Program-made: the position numbers and the translations under genes
Source: a virus
Virus record (IMG/VR): IMGVR_UViG_3300035034_001388
Coordinates: 1-35,885 of that record
Reading direction: 5' to 3' (one strand)
DNA length: 35,885 bases
Shown here: positions 21,254-30,675 of the stretch, piece by piece
Numbering within the stretch: the stretch's first letter is position 1
Layout of the letters: each line of letters opens with the position of its first letter
The notes under the pieces: generated by a model
The model's input: only the letters and a program-made list of their open reading frames with translations
Database searches by the model: none
Told to the model about the DNA's origin: nothing

Positions 21254-22240
21254 ATGGCCTACGAAAATACAAGCGCCGAAATCCGGCCTGATCTCCAAGC
21301 AGTTGTCGAAGAAGCAATGTATGCCGACGAAGGCTACATCGGCCAGGCTCTCATGCCTTATGTCGGCTACGGCACTAAGACCGGCGAATACAAGCGCCTC
21401 CGCCTCCGCACAGGCCAGCTTGCTCGCAGTTCTGATGGCAATGGCACGCTCCGCGCGCCCCGCTCTTCCTACCCTCGCATTGATGGTACCGACGAAGCGG
21501 ATAGCTACTCCTGTAAGGATCGCGGTCTCGAAGAAGCGGTCGACGACTCCGAAAAGGCAGACAAGGCCCGCTACTATGCGCTTGAGACAGTGGCACTCAA
21601 ACGTGTGACTCGCACCATCCGCCTCGACCACGAGATCCGGGTCAAGAATAAGATTTTCGACACCACCGTGTTTCCAACCCTTGATCCGGTTGAAGCCTAC
21701 GAGGCTGCCAACCTCGCCACGATCGACTTCTTGCAGGACATGAAGGCAGCGAAGAGTCAAATGCTCAAGTTGCTCGAGCGCCCCAATGCGATCGCCATGA
21801 GCGACGAGCTTTGGGATCGCATTAGTATGTCGACCCTACTCTCGACTCGCATCTTCGGCGCAAACTCAAGCAGCAAGATCATGGGAGTTGGCGCAGTCGA
21901 AGCCTTTATTTCTGAAATGCTCCAGCTTCCAATCAGGCTCTATATCGGCCAATCGGCCTACGAGAACACGAAGAAGAAGACAGGCAAAGCCACCGCAGCC
22001 GATATGGAATTTGTCTGGTCTAAATCATATATTTGGATGGGTTGCGTCATGGGCGGCGTCCTCGAAGCAGGCGGCGCAGGCCGCACAATTGTATGGGAAG
22101 AAGATTCCCCCGGTTTCTTCGTAACTGAGTCTTACCGCGAAGAAGGAATCCGCTCTGATATTGTTCGCGTCCGCCACAATACGGACGAGAAGATTGTCAA
22201 TGAGAACTGCGGTATCCTCATCCCGACTTCGGCTGACTAA
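21254..22240 (+). CDS. Major capsid protein (lambda E-like)
   Basis: 328 residues, the expected size for HK97-fold lambda E-like capsids (341). It lies directly after protease-scaffold and decoration genes. Compatible features include an N-terminal arm (R-P-D-L-Q-A-V-V-E-E-A-M-Y-A-D), a long helix with A-N-L-A-T-I-D-F-L-Q-D-M-K (spine-helix-like), A-M-S-D-E-L-W-D-R-I and a C-terminal beta region (I-V-R-V-R-H-N-T-D-E-K-I-V). A strong Shine-Dalgarno AAGGAAA lies before the ATG, as expected for the most abundant virion protein. Confidence 0.85.
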   Translation: MAYENTSAEIRPDLQAVVEEAMYADEGYIGQALMPYVGYGTKTGEYKRLRLRTGQLARSSDGNGTLRAPRSSYPRIDGTDEADSYSCKDRGLEEAVDDSEKADKARYYALETVALKRVTRTIRLDHEIRVKNKIFDTTVFPTLDPVEAYEAANLATIDFLQDMKAAKSQMLKLLERPNAIAMSDELWDRISMSTLLSTRIFGANSSSKIMGVGAVEAFISEMLQLPIRLYIGQSAYENTKKKTGKATAADMEFVWSKSYIWMGCVMGGVLEAGGAGRTIVWEEDSPGFFVTESYREEGIRSDIVRVRHNTDEKIVNENCGILIPTSAD

Positions 22241-22288
22241 GCTGGTGTTTAGCCTCCAATTTTAACGCAACCCAAAGAACTTTAAGCC

Positions 22289-22693
22289 ATGCCAAGCGCA
22301 ACTATACAGATCAGTGTTTCTGGAGATATTTCCGGTTTGTACTCTAAGAGTCACTCAGTAACAGGCGGGGCGAGTCACCGAGTGCAAGAGCCGATCCCCG
22401 ACAGCTCTACTGACCTTCAAGTAGCGTTTGCGCTTGATGTGTCTCAAGCTAAATCTTTCATGCTTTTAGCTGACCAAGATATGCTTGTCGAGACGAACTC
22501 CGGCACTGAAGCGGGTAATACATTTACGCTCGCCGCCGGGGTGCCTTACGTTTGGCCTTCGACCAACGGAGCGGCATTTGTCGACACCGAAGCAGACGCC
22601 GTGACCACTGACATTACCGCTCTCTTCGTGACCAATACAAGTGGTACCGCTGGAACGCTTACCCTTGATGCGATCCTTGATCCGACGGCTTAA
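22289..22693 (+). CDS. Hypothetical beta-rich virion protein
   Basis: 134 residues, mainly beta with Thr/Ser/Ala richness. No motif recognised. It lies between the capsid gene and a strong terminator, so it belongs to the head transcript and may be a capsid-binding or head-completion protein. Start ATG 22289, 48 nt after the capsid stop. Confidence 0.65.
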   Translation: MPSATIQISVSGDISGLYSKSHSVTGGASHRVQEPIPDSSTDLQVAFALDVSQAKSFMLLADQDMLVETNSGTEAGNTFTLAAGVPYVWPSTNGAAFVDTEADAVTTDITALFVTNTSGTAGTLTLDAILDPTA

Positions 22694-22742
22694 CATTTTT
22701 GCATAAGATACGTAGTTATTGAGGGATAATTAGTTGTAGATC

Positions 22743-22778
22743 AAAACCCACCTTTCTCGCGAAGGGTGGGTTTTTTTT
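22743..22778 (+). terminator. Strong Rho-independent terminator, plus strand
   Basis: A 12-bp stem, AACCCACCTTTC (22745-22756) with GAAGGGTGGGTT (22761-22772) including one G-T pair, has a 4-nt loop and is followed by eight T (22771-22778). It separates the capsid genes from the tail genes; the next ATG is only 19 nt on. Confidence 0.93.
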
Positions 22779-22796
22779 GACAACTCGATACAGGCA

Positions 22797-23111
22797 ATGA
22801 GCTTCAGAACCTTCATGGCTAAATCCCTTATACAAGCTCTCAAACTGGGCATGGGCGATACAGTCACGCTTAACGGCGGAGACTACCAAGCGATCGTCCA
22901 GGTCAATGAGGCCGGCACAGAACGGGGCTCGCGGGGCGGGCGCAGGACTGTGATGAGTGGGCGCGTTACGATGAAGCTAATCGACTGGACAACGGCGGCC
23001 GGCGCTGAGGGGGGTTCGATCACTCTCCCCGATGGGCTGGCGCGTATCACGAGTAAGCCGACACTGACCGCGAGCACGGCGCGATTCAACATCGAGGGCA
23101 CCGGAGCATGA
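22797..23111 (+). CDS. Putative head-tail connector-region protein
   Basis: 104 residues. After a short helical start (K-S-L-I-Q-A-L-K-L-G-M-G-D-T) the product is beta-rich, with a basic turn (R-G-S-R-G-G-R-R-T-V). Size and place after the capsid gene resemble small neck proteins that join head and tail, but no family is recognised. An alternative ATG lies at 22815. It overlaps the next gene by 4 nt (ATGA). Confidence 0.55.
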   Translation: MSFRTFMAKSLIQALKLGMGDTVTLNGGDYQAIVQVNEAGTERGSRGGRRTVMSGRVTMKLIDWTTAAGAEGGSITLPDGLARITSKPTLTASTARFNIEGTGA

Positions 23112-23296
23112 GTGGTAAGGGTCTGAGTGTAGGTTACGAAATTAAGTCTGATCTTCGATCGGTTGAGCAGTCTGTGGTGGAAGTAGCCGACAACATTAAG
23201 CGAGGCAACCGCTCACCCGTAGCTCGATCTATACAGCGCGAGGTGGAGAGGATCGAGCGCAATAAAACCCGGAAGGAAAACACCCATGTCCAATAA
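23108..23296 (+). CDS. Small basic helical protein
   Basis: 62 residues starting in an ATGA overlap and itself overlapping the next gene by 11 nt. It is helical and highly charged (V-E-R-I-E-R-N-K-T-R-K-E). It may be a short HK97-gp10-like or neck-region protein, but is too small to assign. The tight overlaps on both sides are the main support for it being a gene. Confidence 0.55.
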   Translation: MSGKGLSVGYEIKSDLRSVEQSVVEVADNIKRGNRSPVARSIQREVERIERNKTRKENTHVQ

Positions 23297-23723
23297 CAGT
23301 GCAATCACTCTCAAATGCGAAGAACTCGTAGCCGCGATCATACGCCGAGCACTCCCCGGAGTGGCTGATCTGATCGTCGAAGGATCTGACCAAACATGCG
23401 ACCTACCGCACCCCGTTTACATTTCAGTTATGCAACCCGAGGGCGAAGATGCGGAACCGCAGCTTCCTTCTGGGCCGATCTATAATGTGCCGATTGATGT
23501 GATCCGGATGGCGCATTACGCTCACAGCACCCATGCTGAGCGCAAAGAAGCGGTTGGTAAACTACAGGGTATTTTCAAGGGCAACCTGCCCCTTTGGGCG
23601 CACGGGCGAATTGTTCCAGGGGTCTTCCTGAAAGGATGGTTTATTGAGTCAATCGGTGGAGGTGATTCGGGCGACTACGTGGGCGACGGCATGCGACTGG
23701 TCTTGGCCGTGCTGGAAGCATAA
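23286..23723 (+). CDS. Putative tail terminator/completion protein
   Basis: 145 residues. The alternation of helix (C-E-E-L-V-A-A-I-I-R-R-A-L-P) and strands (P-V-Y-I-S-V-M-Q, V-P-I-D-V-I-R-M, M-R-L-V-L-A-V-L-E) and the location just before the tail tube are typical of gpU/tail-terminator proteins capping the tail at the neck. The start at 23286 has GGAAGGAAA upstream. Moderate confidence based on synteny and size. Confidence 0.58.
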   Translation: MSNNSAITLKCEELVAAIIRRALPGVADLIVEGSDQTCDLPHPVYISVMQPEGEDAEPQLPSGPIYNVPIDVIRMAHYAHSTHAERKEAVGKLQGIFKGNLPLWAHGRIVPGVFLKGWFIESIGGGDSGDYVGDGMRLVLAVLEA

Positions 23724-23751
23724 TGGGTTCAGTTGACATACTGCAGACGCT

Positions 23752-24093
23752 ATGACAGTAGCAGTAAAAGGAACTCAATATACCTTCGGCATTCCGACCA
23801 ATCAAATTACTATCACGGGTCTGGTCTTGGAAAGTGCGACACTCCGATCTTCCGTTCAGGTAGATGAAGAGGGGGTTAATAATCTTGGTATTGTTGAAGC
23901 TTACGCGATTGGGGGCCTTCAATACGAAGTCACCGTATCGGGCAAGTTTACGGGAAACCCCCCTGCTCCCGGCACCAAGTTTGTAGCGCAAGGGGTTACC
24001 CTTTACATGACCAACGTTGAGACCTCTTGGGCTAATCGCGATTGGAAGAAAGCCAGCATCACCGCCAAGGGCTATGACGGTATCACCACCTAG
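23752..24093 (+). CDS. Tail tube protein (putative)
   Basis: 113 residues, beta-rich, with the order found in small phage tube proteins: an N-terminal strand pair (Q-I-T-I-T-G-L-V-L-E-S-A-T), a loop, V-T-V-S-G-K-F-T and a final W-K-K-A-S-I-T-A-K-G-Y-D. It precedes the chaperone-like gene and the tape measure, the standard tail order. Shorter than lambda gpV (246), so it would be a minimal tube subunit. Confidence 0.6.
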   Translation: MTVAVKGTQYTFGIPTNQITITGLVLESATLRSSVQVDEEGVNNLGIVEAYAIGGLQYEVTVSGKFTGNPPAPGTKFVAQGVTLYMTNVETSWANRDWKKASITAKGYDGITT

Positions 24094-24102
24094 CGGGAGA
24101 AT

Positions 24103-24852
24103 GTGCAAGACTCCCGATACAGCGACTCCGTATTAGGGGGTCGGTTCACCATACTAGGCCGGAAACTCCGGCCTTTTTCATACTGGCACTTATTTCAGTT
24201 GGAGGCTAGCGATTCTCCTTTCATCGACGGTAAAGGGGTCGACGAGACTAGGGTGCTCGCAGGCGCGATAAATATCGCTACTTGTATTTGCCGCACTCGC
24301 TATCCCCGGCAGGCTAGATCGTACCCAAAGTGGCTTCGATGGCTTTCCGCGATACGTCTCCGCGATGTAGAGCAGCAAGCGATTGAGTTCGGGAGGTACA
24401 TTAGCTTCCACACACAAGGCCCAGAGTTTTGGATTTCTGAGCGTGCGACAGCTACCCGAGGTCAAATGCCACAATCTCTTTCTGGAGTGTCAGGCCTCAT
24501 GCTTTTGGGGCTATCAGAGAAAGAGGCATGGAACTACCCCGTCGGTAAGGGTGAATGGCTCAAGGCCGCCCGGGGCGTCCACAGCGGCGATGATCTCGAC
24601 TTCGTGCAGCCTGAGAGCGAGGAAGGCATGGCAAAGCTCAATCTACTGCGCGACGGTATGGCGGCACTCTGCGAAGCGCTAAAGAGCGGAGGCGAAGCGA
24701 TCGCGCCCGCTACGCAGCTTAGAGAAGCCGGCCTACTTGCGGACGATTGCTTCAAACTGGTTCAAGCCTGGCAGAAGGCTCGAGCGAAGGAGCGCAAGGT
24801 GCTCTTAAAGGAACTGTCCTTTGAATTACCTAATTTGACCCTCGACGACTAA
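24103..24852 (+). CDS. Putative tail assembly chaperone-like protein
   Basis: 249 residues from GTG at 24103, with GGGAG upstream. The start (L-G-G-R-F-T-I-L-G-R-K-L-R-P-F-S-Y-W-H-L-F-Q-L) resembles phage proteins encoded directly before tape measures. The C-terminal part is helical (A-K-A-R-A-K-E-R-K-V-L-L-K-E-L). Lambda-type chaperones are made with a frameshift, but I see no second overlapping frame here, so a single product is likely. It sits two nt before the tape measure gene. Confidence 0.5.
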   Translation: MQDSRYSDSVLGGRFTILGRKLRPFSYWHLFQLEASDSPFIDGKGVDETRVLAGAINIATCICRTRYPRQARSYPKWLRWLSAIRLRDVEQQAIEFGRYISFHTQGPEFWISERATATRGQMPQSLSGVSGLMLLGLSEKEAWNYPVGKGEWLKAARGVHSGDDLDFVQPESEEGMAKLNLLRDGMAALCEALKSGGEAIAPATQLREAGLLADDCFKLVQAWQKARAKERKVLLKELSFELPNLTLDD

Positions 24853-24853
24853 T

Positions 24854-27673
24854 ATGGACGAACCCAACACGCCCAAAAAAGTACCCATTGAAGCGAGCGT
24901 TCGACCTAAGCTCGTTGGCAAGGCCGCGTTCAAGAACAGCTTGGGCGACATGGCTGGCGATCTGGCTGAACCTGGTATCATCTTGGCATCCGGTGGCAGT
25001 GCCGCGCAAGCGTCGTGGGCAGGTCTTCGTGGCATTTTGCTCACGCGAGTATTGGGCCCGCTCGGACTAATCTCTGGTGCCGTCGTCGGCATTGGATACG
25101 CAATGAGTCTAGTTGTGGGGCAAACGCGCCTCATGGCAGACGGGCTGAAAGAAGCGCGTGGCATGGAGAAGCTCGTCACTCAGTTCACTCCACTGCTCGG
25201 AGGCATTCAGGCAGCTAGAACGCGCCTTGCTGAACTTTTTAAATTTGCCGAAACCACTCCTTTTTCAATCAAAGGTATTGCTGAGTCTTCGCGCCTGCTG
25301 GAGATTATGACGCAAGGCGCACTCGCTACTTCTGCGGGTCTGCGCATGATCGGCGACAGTGCTGCGATCGCAGGACGGCCGCTCGAAGAGGTCTCCTTCT
25401 GGGTCGGGCGACTCTACGATGCTCTCAAGAGTGGAGCCCCTACGGGTGAAGCCATGATGCGGCTGCAGGAAATGGGGGTCGTCTCTGGTTCGGTGCGCCG
25501 CGAAATCGAACAACTTACCGAGGCGGGCGCAAGTACCCGCAGTATGTGGGCGCTAGTCGAGAAACAGCTGCAGCGCAACGCGGGCGGGATGGAGTTACTT
25601 TCTCAAACCGCAGAAGGTTTGAGCTCAACCTTGCTCGACGCTCAAGACGCGATGGCGCGGGGTTTCGGCAACAACTTCCTTGAGCGCGAGAAGGACGGCA
25701 TTAAGGCCGCCATCGTGGCGACTGAAGCCTTTACGCCGGTGATCGCAGAACTAGGGGATCACCTCCGGGCAATGGGGATGATGGGCGATTTTACGAATAA
25801 AATTAAGCAAAACAAGGCCGCCATGGAGGCCGTAGCGACCGCAGCTACCCTTGCGATGCGTGCTTTCATTGTGTTTAGCGCTGCGGCGATCTTCGCGCAG
25901 GCCGCCGTCACGATAAATGGCATCAAGGTGCTCAGGAGCCAACTCGGCTCACTTAGCGCAGCGCTCAAGCAAACAGCCGCTAACATGTTCGCGACTGCCG
26001 CCGGAACCAAGACGATGGATGCAGCCGTCGCCGGGTCAACGATTCGAGGAAAGATACTTACGGGCATAATGAAAGGTCTCAAGGCTATTGTAGGTTTAGT
26101 GGGAGCTGCTTTCAAGGCCGCGTTTGCCGTCCTGGTAACTCCCATTGGTGCCGCCGCCGCAGCCGTCGGCGTCCTTATCGCCAGCCTCTACCTATGGCAC
26201 CGTGCGACCAAGGAACAGACTCAGTATTTGAACGACCTCAAGGAAGCCCAGAAGGGCGTTCGGGAGGAAGCGAACAAGCAGGCTCGTGCGATCACGACTG
26301 TGCAGGAAAAGATGGAAGCGGAGCGTCAGCTAGTCGCTTCACTTATCAAGTCGTACGAGGCACTGGCCGAGGCCAAGGCTATGGATAGGCAGAAATTTTT
26401 CGGAAACAAGGAAGGGGTTGCGATTGCTGAGAAAGGGGCAAGGGATGCGGAAGAGCGACTTGAGCGAGCGCGCGCCAAAGGCACGGAGGGCTTAACTGAC
26501 AGCCGCGACAAGGACGACCTCATTGAGCGGCTGAAACTCGAAAAGCAAATCAAGGACGTAGTTTTTAGTGGCCTAATGGCTCGCGCAAATGGCGAAGAGA
26601 AATCTGTCTTACTAGCACAGCGCCAAAAGGACATTCAAGATCGCATCAATGTTGCTACAGAACTGCGGGAAGGTAACCGAAAATCCAACGACTTCGATAC
26701 TAAAATAGCTGATAGCATTACCGAACTCGAAGGCCGAGCAAATGTGATCAAGGGAGCTATGCCTGATGCGCCAGACGGGAAATTTACTGGCGTTGGTAGC
26801 AGGGGATTCGGGGTGGGGGCGCAAGAAGCCGAGCAGGAGCGTGCCAAGCAGGAGCGTGCTCAGGCGCGTAATGAGCTCGCCCCAATTAACCTACGGATTG
26901 CAGCGCTTAGGCGACTACAAGAAATCCGCACCAAAATCGCATCTCTGGGCGCATGGGATGAGGGATCAATAAACGCTCAGGATGACCTTAAGAATCTCAA
27001 TAGCTTGAAGGCTGAGCAAGAGCAGATTACCCAAGAGCTTCTTTTGCAGAACAAAGAGCGTGAGCGCGCGGGCAAGCTGGCTAAGGATCAACTCGAGATC
27101 GCGGATATGGAAAGCTCTCTTACTTATCACGCAGGTAGGGGCAACATGAGTAATGTTCGCCGTTCCCGCCAAGAATTAGAAGCGAAAAAAGACGAGGTGT
27201 TCCTATCCCAGCGCCGCCAAGAACTGCTCGACCAAGGACTAGACCCTGGTATTGCTGACGGCGAGCTTGCTAACCGAAAAGAGCAGCGCGATACCGACAC
27301 GCGCAACTTCCGTCGCGACCAAGCCGTCGAGATTGCGGCCAATGAAGCCCGCGTTAAAGGAGACAAGAGGGGTGCGCGGGGAATCGAAGACCAAGAGCGC
27401 CTACGATCCCTTACTCTCCAGAACATCATTGAAGGCGACATGACTCGTAGTGACGCCGAAGCGATGGCAGAGCGCCAACTCAAAGCCGAAATCGGCGCTC
27501 AAGAGAAAGCGAAGGGCTCAAGCATTGTAGCCGATCAATTCCAGCGGCTCGGGCTCGGAGGCTTTGCCTCTGGCAGCGATCCCGCCCAGCGCTCACGCGA
27601 CCGTATGGTGAAAGCACTTGAGTCCAGCAACACGAAACTTGACGCCATCATAGGCGAAGGAGGCCCGATCTAA
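24854..27673 (+). CDS. Tape measure protein
   Basis: 939 residues, the longest product here. Long Ala/Glu/Lys/Arg-rich coiled-coil regions (450-860) follow two hydrophobic regions, about residues 60-90 (G-I-L-L-T-R-V-L-G-P-L-G-L-I-S-G) and about 405-445 (I-G-A-A-A-A-A-V-G-V-L-I-A-S-L). The F-A-E-T-T-P-F-S-I-K-G and L-Y-D-A-L-K-S-G-A-P motifs near residues 133-195 are common in tape measures. It sets tail length and may enter the membrane during DNA ejection. At ~0.15 nm per residue the tail would be about 140 nm, consistent with a siphovirus. Confidence 0.88.
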   Translation: MDEPNTPKKVPIEASVRPKLVGKAAFKNSLGDMAGDLAEPGIILASGGSAAQASWAGLRGILLTRVLGPLGLISGAVVGIGYAMSLVVGQTRLMADGLKEARGMEKLVTQFTPLLGGIQAARTRLAELFKFAETTPFSIKGIAESSRLLEIMTQGALATSAGLRMIGDSAAIAGRPLEEVSFWVGRLYDALKSGAPTGEAMMRLQEMGVVSGSVRREIEQLTEAGASTRSMWALVEKQLQRNAGGMELLSQTAEGLSSTLLDAQDAMARGFGNNFLEREKDGIKAAIVATEAFTPVIAELGDHLRAMGMMGDFTNKIKQNKAAMEAVATAATLAMRAFIVFSAAAIFAQAAVTINGIKVLRSQLGSLSAALKQTAANMFATAAGTKTMDAAVAGSTIRGKILTGIMKGLKAIVGLVGAAFKAAFAVLVTPIGAAAAAVGVLIASLYLWHRATKEQTQYLNDLKEAQKGVREEANKQARAITTVQEKMEAERQLVASLIKSYEALAEAKAMDRQKFFGNKEGVAIAEKGARDAEERLERARAKGTEGLTDSRDKDDLIERLKLEKQIKDVVFSGLMARANGEEKSVLLAQRQKDIQDRINVATELREGNRKSNDFDTKIADSITELEGRANVIKGAMPDAPDGKFTGVGSRGFGVGAQEAEQERAKQERAQARNELAPINLRIAALRRLQEIRTKIASLGAWDEGSINAQDDLKNLNSLKAEQEQITQELLLQNKERERAGKLAKDQLEIADMESSLTYHAGRGNMSNVRRSRQELEAKKDEVFLSQRRQELLDQGLDPGIADGELANRKEQRDTDTRNFRRDQAVEIAANEARVKGDKRGARGIEDQERLRSLTLQNIIEGDMTRSDAEAMAERQLKAEIGAQEKAKGSSIVADQFQRLGLGGFASGSDPAQRSRDRMVKALESSNTKLDAIIGEGGPI

Positions 27674-27675
27674 AC

Positions 27676-28374
27676 ATGGGAATTACATACAGGTTCAGAA
27701 GTGGCCGCGTTTGGCTGAATAAGGTGCACGACGTATCGCAAGATCGATATGGGCTCTTCCAAGGGCGCGTCACCTGGATGACCGACCCCGACAACTTCAG
27801 GGCGGCCGTACCTGCACCCAACTCAGGACACCCGCTATTTCCATGGCTTGAGCTCGAGCGATGGTCAATGCGAGGCGTGGGGGCATTTGTCGCAATTGAT
27901 GGCGAGTTTTTTGGCATCGAGGGTAATGAAAGTGAGCCCATTTATGAGCTAGGCAACTCAGCTGGTGAGTTTGCAATCGAAGGCCACCCAAACTTTGACC
28001 AGATACTTTCCGGCGCAGGGCTTACACTGGATGATGTAACCGACGAGGACGGTAAATTTACGGGCTTCCCTGCCAAAGTGGACGGCGAAGACTACCCGGG
28101 AAAAAGAAACCTTGCAGGCGTGGAAGCTTTCTTGAGCTATGGAGAAGTTGTTTGGCGCAAGATATGGAGTGCCCGAAGCGCCCCAAGCGATAGCGATATT
28201 CAGGCTATTGGTAAGATTGATAACCCCGACGGCAGTCCACCGACGCCAGCTGGCCGCGACTGGATACTGATTTCCAACCCTTATTCGCAACGAGGTAAGA
28301 CATTTCAGCGATCAAAAGAGTGGAAGCTGTCTGGCCCAGATGGCGCGAACCCAGACATTTACAGCGAAACCTGA
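27676..28374 (+). CDS. Distal tail protein (putative)
   Basis: 232 residues, mixed beta, beginning M-G-I-T-Y-R-F-R-S-G-R-V-W-L-N. It directly follows the tape measure (2-nt spacing), where distal tail/tip proteins are encoded. No catalytic motif or known domain is visible. It might attach fibres to the tail tip. Confidence 0.55.
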   Translation: MGITYRFRSGRVWLNKVHDVSQDRYGLFQGRVTWMTDPDNFRAAVPAPNSGHPLFPWLELERWSMRGVGAFVAIDGEFFGIEGNESEPIYELGNSAGEFAIEGHPNFDQILSGAGLTLDDVTDEDGKFTGFPAKVDGEDYPGKRNLAGVEAFLSYGEVVWRKIWSARSAPSDSDIQAIGKIDNPDGSPPTPAGRDWILISNPYSQRGKTFQRSKEWKLSGPDGANPDIYSET

Positions 28375-28378
28375 ACTT

Positions 28379-29935
28379 ATGAGTAAATTAGGGCAACTAC
28401 TCACCGAACTGACCGAAGTGGCGGTCGGGAACGGAAGATGGAAGAAGACGCAAGAGCGCCTAAATTCTATGCAAGAGGCGATCAAGGCTTTGGCGCGTGG
28501 AGACAACATAGTGTCGGGGAAGTATATCACAAAAAACCTACTCAACCCGCACACGATTTCGCTCTCCGGAACTCCCGGCGGCGGCGGCGGTGGATCGTCC
28601 GATTACCCTCTTAAAATAAAAACGGCGATCGACCCAGATAATGGCGATGTGCTAGTCGATGTCGTGCCGTCATTCCTCTACGATTACACCGTCGGTTCAA
28701 CTGCGCCTGCGAAATTTGACATCACCCCGGCCGAGCCCATTGCCCTGTCTGCTGCCGGGAACTACACAGCATTTGTCCGCGTCTCGATAGATCAAGCCGT
28801 AGGCAAAAAAGTGACTGCTATAGAGTGGGCAGTTGAGGAGGGAGAAATCGCCTCGGAGGAGGGAGAAATCGCCCCGGAGGACGGAGAAGTATTGCTTGAG
28901 GTCGGCACGGTCGAGGTGATCAAGACGGGCAGCGTCCTATCGGTGGGAGTCGTGGAGAATCTCACGGCAGGCTTCCTGAGCTGGCCTCCGCGCCCACCAT
29001 GGCTCGGATTCGATGAGGCGGAAAACGATGTTACATTCGGGCAGGATTATAATTCCGACGAGGCCCCCACAACCGCTGACCCCACGGTAATTACCGACCT
29101 CACCATCTGGACAGAGGAAGACCTCAATATCAACGGATATGGCGGCGAGTTCCAGCGCGGCGGTGCCACGGAGGGGCAACCCGCCTTTCAGATTGGCACT
29201 AAGCTCGGCACGGAAGAGACGGCGGGGGCGTATTGGTCAACGGCGGGCGGCTATATTGGTGTCGGCTCACTCGCGGGCGGAGCAGAGGACGACTCAGGTT
29301 ACTTACTAGCCGCGAATACAGCCCTGAGCGAGTATGTGGACATTCGGCCAGCGACCGTTAAAGGCGTCGATACAGCAGCGGGGGAGTTCTTGCTTGATGC
29401 GGGAGAAGTTCCAAGCGGTGAGTCGATTCAGGTTAAGCTCATCACTATGCCCAATGGTGACGAGATCCGCACCTTTGCTACTGATGATATTGACCTTTCT
29501 GCCCTTTCGGGTGCCGGAGTCCCGTGGGCGGATTACGATGCAGGAAACCTTAAGATCGGGGGAGCCTCCACCGATGGAGTAGCAGACCTTACGATAGGTT
29601 TTACGGGTCAACTTAGTCTTGTAGGTGGGGCCGATTTTGCCTTCGTAGTGGATCCCATTCGCGCTGAGCTATCCTACCTACGCATGGGCTCAGCCCATGT
29701 GAATGTTCAGGATCTAGCGTCTTTCTTTGCAGGTGACATAACCTCGGAGGTGGGCACGGCTATCTCGCCAAACTCCATAATAATAGACGATCAGGACGCC
29801 AAATCAATTACCGCCGCTCTAGTCGACTTACCCGCGTCGGGAGTGGCTAAGTTTCGCTCAACTATGGTCTGTGATGGCGACGACCTGAAGGAGAGCTACA
29901 TCATGATGACCGAACCCAAAACACCGTCCCCCTAA
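28379..29935 (+). CDS. Tail tip/fibre protein with poly-Gly linker and short tandem repeats
   Basis: 518 residues from the ATG at 28379 (4 nt after the preceding stop). An N-terminal helical segment (K-L-G-Q-L-L-T-E-L-T-E-V) leads to a G-G-G-G-G-G linker near residue 64, then beta-rich regions. Between about 157 and 175 an E-E-G-E-I-A-S/P motif is repeated nearly three times, encoded by ~30-nt tandem repeats. The long C-terminal part is acidic and beta-rich, as in tail tips and fibres. It ends in a TAATG overlap with the next gene. Confidence 0.62.
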   Translation: MSKLGQLLTELTEVAVGNGRWKKTQERLNSMQEAIKALARGDNIVSGKYITKNLLNPHTISLSGTPGGGGGGSSDYPLKIKTAIDPDNGDVLVDVVPSFLYDYTVGSTAPAKFDITPAEPIALSAAGNYTAFVRVSIDQAVGKKVTAIEWAVEEGEIASEEGEIAPEDGEVLLEVGTVEVIKTGSVLSVGVVENLTAGFLSWPPRPPWLGFDEAENDVTFGQDYNSDEAPTTADPTVITDLTIWTEEDLNINGYGGEFQRGGATEGQPAFQIGTKLGTEETAGAYWSTAGGYIGVGSLAGGAEDDSGYLLAANTALSEYVDIRPATVKGVDTAAGEFLLDAGEVPSGESIQVKLITMPNGDEIRTFATDDIDLSALSGAGVPWADYDAGNLKIGGASTDGVADLTIGFTGQLSLVGGADFAFVVDPIRAELSYLRMGSAHVNVQDLASFFAGDITSEVGTAISPNSIIIDDQDAKSITAALVDLPASGVAKFRSTMVCDGDDLKESYIMMTEPKTPSP

Positions 29936-30675
29936 TGGCAATCTGGCTACCCAACAATAAAGACGATTCCGACGCGCCGACTTGCTACGTGCCTGGCCTA
30001 CCTTATGTCTCGCAGGCCGATGGTGTGCAAGACAACCCCAACGGGTTTTTCCAAAAAGAATCTATCGGCAACGCGGGTAACGCCGTGCAGAAGTATATGC
30101 ATTACTGCACGCGAATGTTGAGGTGGAATGACATCAACCTTGATCCCTTCACGGTGAGCGGCACGCCAACGATCAATAAGACTAAGCGGTTCGGCGATCT
30201 TGGCAGCTACCATGTAAGCGACGCCTACGGCATTCGGACGAGCGGTGGATCAGTCGATCTAGATAGCGCGTTTACTCGATACAGATTCCCATCCGAAGAA
30301 GTCCCTTACCACCTATATGATTATAGAGGCGTAAGCGTGGGCACGGGCTTCCCTTTTACGGGGAAGACCTGCGGGTGGTTGCCTGCCGCAGAGGATTCAG
30401 GGTTCTTCTGGGTGCCGACTACGACCGACCTCAGCAATATTGAAACGGGGCTAGAGGCATTTCTCGTTAGCAAAAGCACTAGCCTTTCCGCGCTCGCCGC
30501 CCTCCCGCAAGTGTGGAACCTCTGCATCATCGCATGGATGTGGGCAGGGTATGATGGTGGAGCAACTGAGTTCCACGACGGAGAGGACAGGCCATCGCAA
30601 GGACTTTCAGGACGGCTGACAGAATTACGAGCTGTCAAGGACTGCGACGTTTACTATCTACCCTATCTCTACTAA
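29935..30675 (+). CDS. Intron-split tail-region protein, 5' exon (unspliced ORF)
   Basis: The ATG at 29935 overlaps the stop of the preceding gene (TAATG). The continuous frame is 246 codons and ends at TAA 30673-30675. That stop lies at the predicted 5' splice junction: exon 1 would end with T30673, and splicing to 30923 gives codon T-CG and 31 more residues (total about 278). The product is Trp/Tyr/Gly-rich (W-M-W-A-G-Y-D-G-G), with no recognised domain. It is encoded between two tail fibre-like genes, so a tail tip or fibre role is inferred. Without splicing a shorter protein lacking the last 32 residues would be made. Confidence 0.72.
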   Translation: MAIWLPNNKDDSDAPTCYVPGLPYVSQADGVQDNPNGFFQKESIGNAGNAVQKYMHYCTRMLRWNDINLDPFTVSGTPTINKTKRFGDLGSYHVSDAYGIRTSGGSVDLDSAFTRYRFPSEEVPYHLYDYRGVSVGTGFPFTGKTCGWLPAAEDSGFFWVPTTTDLSNIETGLEAFLVSKSTSLSALAALPQVWNLCIIAWMWAGYDGGATEFHDGEDRPSQGLSGRLTELRAVKDCDVYYLPYLY

